This document shows, piece after piece, positions 61,135 to 64,000 of a DNA stretch of 64,000 nt (position 1 is the stretch's first letter; each line of letters begins with the position of its first letter). This stretch comes from Flectonema sp. DT1601 (taxonomy: Eukaryota; Euglenozoa; Diplonemea; Diplonemida; Diplonemidae), in the NCBI GenBank assembly GCA_964019425.1, contig OZ025798.1:744001-808000 (forward strand), written 5' to 3'. Made by a program: the position numbers and the translations under genes. The notes beneath the pieces are model-generated. The model was not told where the DNA came from. It saw nothing but the letters and a program-made list of their open reading frames with translations, and did not search any database.

Positions 61135-61799
61135 AAACAAAAAAGGTGATCCGATAACTGAAAAAAAAAAAATTAATGTGTTTCTTTTTTTTTTTTTCTA
61201 GTGTTGGGAATCTCTCTCTTTTGTGTATCATTCACCTGATATAAGTTTAGGTTTTTTATTGGTTACTGTCTTGTTTAGATAATTTCTTTTTTTTTTTTCC
61301 CTTCTTTTTTTGTGTCGTCTTTGTTTTCCTTTTTTTTAAAAAAAAAAAAAAAAAGTGCAGTTCCAGCATTAGGTAGACACCAAACGATCGTTATCTTAGT
61401 ACTCTCTTCATAATTTATAAATGTCTGGTTGGACGTTACGATCACTCTCTCTCTTTGACGAAAAATTAGCGTTATCAGTCGTCTCTAACACTGTCTGCTT
61501 GTTTCAGGTTGTTCTTTGTCTCTTATTGTCAGTGAGAGTCTCACGGTTAGTTGGTAGCAATTTAACTGTTACCCTGTTGAACTTTTCCTGATTTTTGGCT
61601 TCATAGGCTTCGTAAATAAATAAAAAAAAAAGAATTTATTTATAGTCACGATGTCATTAGCTGGACTGAGAATACGATTTCTGTCATTTCTAATAAAATT
61701 GATAAAAATATTTTTAATTTATTGTTGTCATAGTGAAGGAATACTAAAGAGTTATACTGCAAGTATACCTGACAAAGTGGAATCATAGAATTATCCCTT

Positions 61800-61987
61800 G
61801 GGATTAGGTTTATCCTTCTACCGCACCCTCGAAGAGCTACTCGGTTCTATTTGAACCATAGTTCCAGGCATAGTTCACCATCTTTCGGGTCACAACAGGT
61901 GTACTTCACCTCAAACCCTTTTCCAATAAATCGGGATCGGGCTGTGCTCCACCCCCAGGGGTTGGCACATAAAGTCCCTTTCAGTGT
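61800..61987 (-). rRNA. Fragment of cytosolic-type LSU rRNA, the adjoining segment of domain II, inverted
   Basis: Read on the minus strand, this segment contains GACCCGAAAGATGGTGAAC followed by TATGCCTG (61865-61891), invariant in eukaryotic LSU. Upstream it has CCCGATCCCGAT, GGTTTGAG and CTGTTG in the same order and spacing as yeast 25S (ACCGATCCTGAT, GGATTTGAG, CTGTTG). The 5' end, CACTGAAAGGGAC, corresponds to yeast AATGAAAGTGAAC, which in a normal LSU directly follows the end of the + strand fragment at 61134. Downstream of CCTG the sequence diverges but can form a hairpin GGTTC/GAACC where LSU has one. It could be functional or a pseudogene. Confidence 0.78.
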
Positions 61988-62862
61988 GGTCTGACTGACT
62001 TGCTAGCTAGCTGCTAGCTAACTAGCTAAGTTATTCGTTCTCTTTGTAGTAGAAACATCGAACTCACACTCGTCGTTTCACTGGACTCGAGTTTGAAACT
62101 GATGTGACGTCCCTTCTTCATAATTCTATCATCTCATCGCATCTCTCTACAGTTATAACCAGCTTTCAGCAATTAATAACCAGAAAAAAATATATTATTT
62201 ATTGTACCTGCGATGATGTTTTCTGGCTTTTCATAGTATCAGTCGGCTTCCGTTCAGCTGATCGATCGTTCGTTCTTTGACAAAAGAAAGTTGCATTGCG
62301 CATCTCGCACTGGGATTTCCCCCTTTTACACTACTTTGATTCGTTTATTTTATTTTTAATTTTTATTCAGGTTTCTCATATCGAGTATTGTACTTTAATC
62401 AGCCGTGTTACTAACAGAAGACTGGGCTTTGGAGGAAGCTGATGCAAGCCTACTTGGCGGCGTCGTAGTTTTTTTTATACCTGTTTTATCGTGTTACATC
62501 ATTATTCTTTCATTTATTTATTTATTTATTTATTTCTACTTTCGTGGCTTCCCTGACTTCGATAAATAAATAATGAATAATTTCTAACTTTTTACGTTAA
62601 TAGCAAAATGGAAATTGCCACTCTTATTATCTTGGAAAGAATTTTTCTTTTCATTCACCTACCTGGGAACTGTTAACCAGATGTAGATGTGGTCAGTCAA
62701 GATTTCTCTGAGTCTTCACAGCACTCTTGGGTGACGATCTTATCTGATCTCCTTCACATTTTTTTTTGTGTGATGCAAGTGAAACAAAAAACTTAGTTTT
62801 GGGCAGCGTGCTTATAATTCTGATTTAGGAAAATGGTTCTTTTTTTTTTTTTTTTTTTTTTT

Positions 62863-63019
62863 GCACCGACAAAGTCGGAGAAAAAAAACTATTCAGATTT
62901 AAGAGCCGTTTTTATTTATTATATCAAAATGTTATCTATTTCCCCCGTGCGCCAGTAATACTGTCTGCGATCAACAAAAATATATATATGAAGGCTTTAT
63001 CTGAATGGTTTTTTTTTTT
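62863..63019 (+). ncRNA. Candidate small RNA module B (relative of module A)
   Basis: After a T-run, GCACC and the hairpin CCGAC-AAA-GTCGG (62866-62878) are followed by ACTATTCAGAT, as in module A. ATTCAGAT (62891-62898) pairs with ATCTGAAT (62999-63006), and GCC pairs with GGC inside it. CCCCGTGCG and ACTGTCTGCG are shared with A, and the module ends in TGAATGG plus a T-run. Compared with A, about 90 bp in the middle is missing. The conserved ends and paired changes suggest an RNA under structural constraint. Confidence 0.4.
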
Positions 63020-63337
63020 CTTTTTAAAAATTAATTATTACACGCAAACAAAGCCAAACTAGTTTTTTTTTCCTGTCGTTTGACATTTGATGTCAACCAA
63101 CAGTTTCACAGCTTATGAAAACACACAATTCAAAATGTCTCTTTTCTTGTCCGAACTGACAGAACCACAATGTCATTACAATGTTGTTAATACTTTACAA
63201 CGTAGATAATTAGATAAGGAATTATCACCCTAAATTCTTACAACCACCTGACTGGTATACCAACTTTCTTTATTGGCATTTGTGTTCCTGTTTTTTTTTT
63301 GCTATGTGAAAAGTGTCATTATTAGCTCGCCTAGAAA

Positions 63338-63369
<32 letters not shown>

Positions 63370-63459
63370 CCCCCCCCTTTTTTCTTTTTTCCTTTCTTTT
63401 TGTTGTTTTTTTTCTAAAGAAGAATATTCGCAACAAGACTTTGTAAACACCAACACAAT

Positions 63460-64000
63460 ATGACTCTCGCAGATCGCATTAAGACTAGACTTGACGGAGC
63501 AAAAGTTTCAATTGCTAACTCGCCATCTTATCACACGACTTTATCAGAGCTAATGGCTTTCATGGTTAAAGAAGGGAAGACAAAAGAGGTAATCGGTAAC
63601 GAGTTTGACAAATATATCCGCGCTGGTACCTTTGAGGCATTTTATCAGATGTCGACTGAGGAAGCAGCGAATGAGGCTGGGGGTGTTAGTATTCCATCTG
63701 GCAATAAGAAAAAGAATAACAAAAAGAAGAAGGAACAACAACCACAGCAGCAGCAACAACAACAACAACAACAGCAACAACAGCAGAAAAAGAACACGGC
63801 AGGTCAGAAAATCTTTCATCAAACTGCCGGGGGAGGTGTAGCTCAAGGAAATCAAAAAATATTTCAAAAAGCTGGAAAGGGTGCAGGTAGAGGAGGAGGT
63901 CGTGGAACTGTTATAACTTCTTCAACAACTGATTTGAGTAAGATTGAGAACAGAGTCATCGGAAAGGGAAGAGGTGTCGACCCTCGTACTGCAGGAGTCA
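63460..64000 (+). CDS. PolyQ, Lys/RG-rich protein, N-terminal part (runs off the window)
   Basis: The frame opens MTLADRIKTRLDGAKVSIAN and stays open for 180 codons to the right edge. The first 75 residues look folded and helical (TTLSELMAFMVKEGKTKEVI, FDKYIRAGTFEAFYQM). A Lys/Asn-rich stretch (NKKKNNKKKKEQQ) follows, then 14 Gln encoded by mixed CAG/CAA, two similar QKIF motifs (GQKIFHQ, NQKIFQK), an RG segment (GAGRGGGRG) and KIENRVIGKGRGVDPRTAGV. The mixture suggests an RNA- or ribosome-associated protein, but I do not recognise the family. The 5' side has long T-runs at 63341-63369 and a weak acceptor-like site. Confidence 0.7.
   Translation, partial: MTLADRIKTRLDGAKVSIANSPSYHTTLSELMAFMVKEGKTKEVIGNEFDKYIRAGTFEAFYQMSTEEAANEAGGVSIPSGNKKKNNKKKKEQQPQQQQQQQQQQQQQQKKNTAGQKIFHQTAGGGVAQGNQKIFQKAGKGAGRGGGRGTVITSSTTDLSKIENRVIGKGRGVDPRTAGV

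Larger units (their letters stand above)
59469..63459. other. 4-kb protein-free region with structured RNA-like modules and LSU rRNA pieces
   Basis: This is the longest stretch without a protein gene. It is divided by many T- and A-runs. Between them lie hairpin-forming segments, several of which start with TTTTGTACC and end in a T-run, and two segments of large-subunit rRNA on opposite strands. The individual items are annotated separately. No tRNA was seen. Confidence 0.7.

Noticed and set aside
62280-62330. TTCTTTGAC...GCATTGCGC, resembling part of 5.8S rRNA
   Set aside because: The match needs an 11-nt insertion, and the conserved 5.8S sequence upstream is absent.
1-64000. Transposons, retroelements, virus-like elements, CRISPR arrays, tRNAs
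   Set aside because: No integrase, reverse transcriptase, transposase, capsid, terminal repeat, spaced repeat array or tRNA with convincing A and B boxes was seen.

Overview
This is nuclear DNA from a unicellular eukaryote. It is AT-rich and full of A and T homopolymers. It encodes eukaryotic proteins (delta-COP, a Rho GTPase with a CAAX tail, ribosomal protein uS12/RPS23, mitochondrial HSP60, a mitochondrial-type FtsH protease, an RNF213-like giant). It has GT-AG introns of about 58-77 bp and uses TAA, TAG and TGA as stops. I cannot name the organism.

All 20 protein genes I can support lie on the + strand. Most are preceded by a T-rich tract and a CAG or TAG only 12-45 nt before the start codon. 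Together these suggest a directional gene cluster, possibly processed by spliced-leader trans-splicing, although ordinary 5'-UTR introns would look the same.

Layout: 1-4.2 kb has the end of an FtsH-type protease, a SET-domain methyltransferase, a small membrane protein and a HAD-type protein. 4.2-5.4 kb holds a 5-copy minisatellite. 5.4-10.4 kb has a PIP-box protein and a pseudokinase/TPR protein. 10.6-16.9 kb has HSP60 (with a 200-N assembly gap), RPS23, a threonine dehydratase/serine racemase homologue, a His-rich protein and a Rho GTPase. 18.5-38.4 kb is one 6,606-codon intronless gene of the RNF213/mysterin class with added SPRY-like domains. 39.3-59.5 kb is dominated by coiled-coil proteins, including a giant whose N-terminus looks like a kinesin motor without its P-loop. 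It also holds delta-COP, a four-span membrane protein preceded by a 14-copy minisatellite, and a protein with two copies of an unrecognised domain. A polyQ protein gene starts at 63.46 kb and runs off the end.

The most unusual part is the 4-kb protein-free gap at 59.5-63.4 kb. It contains two clear pieces of cytosolic-type large-subunit rRNA. They are neighbouring segments of domain II in a normal LSU, but here they lie about 0.7 kb apart on opposite strands. The same gap holds several T-run-delimited modules that share a 5' GTACC hairpin and have stems with compensatory changes. This may be a cluster of fragmented, scrambled rRNA or other small RNA genes, or rDNA-derived debris. I could not run the searches that would decide.
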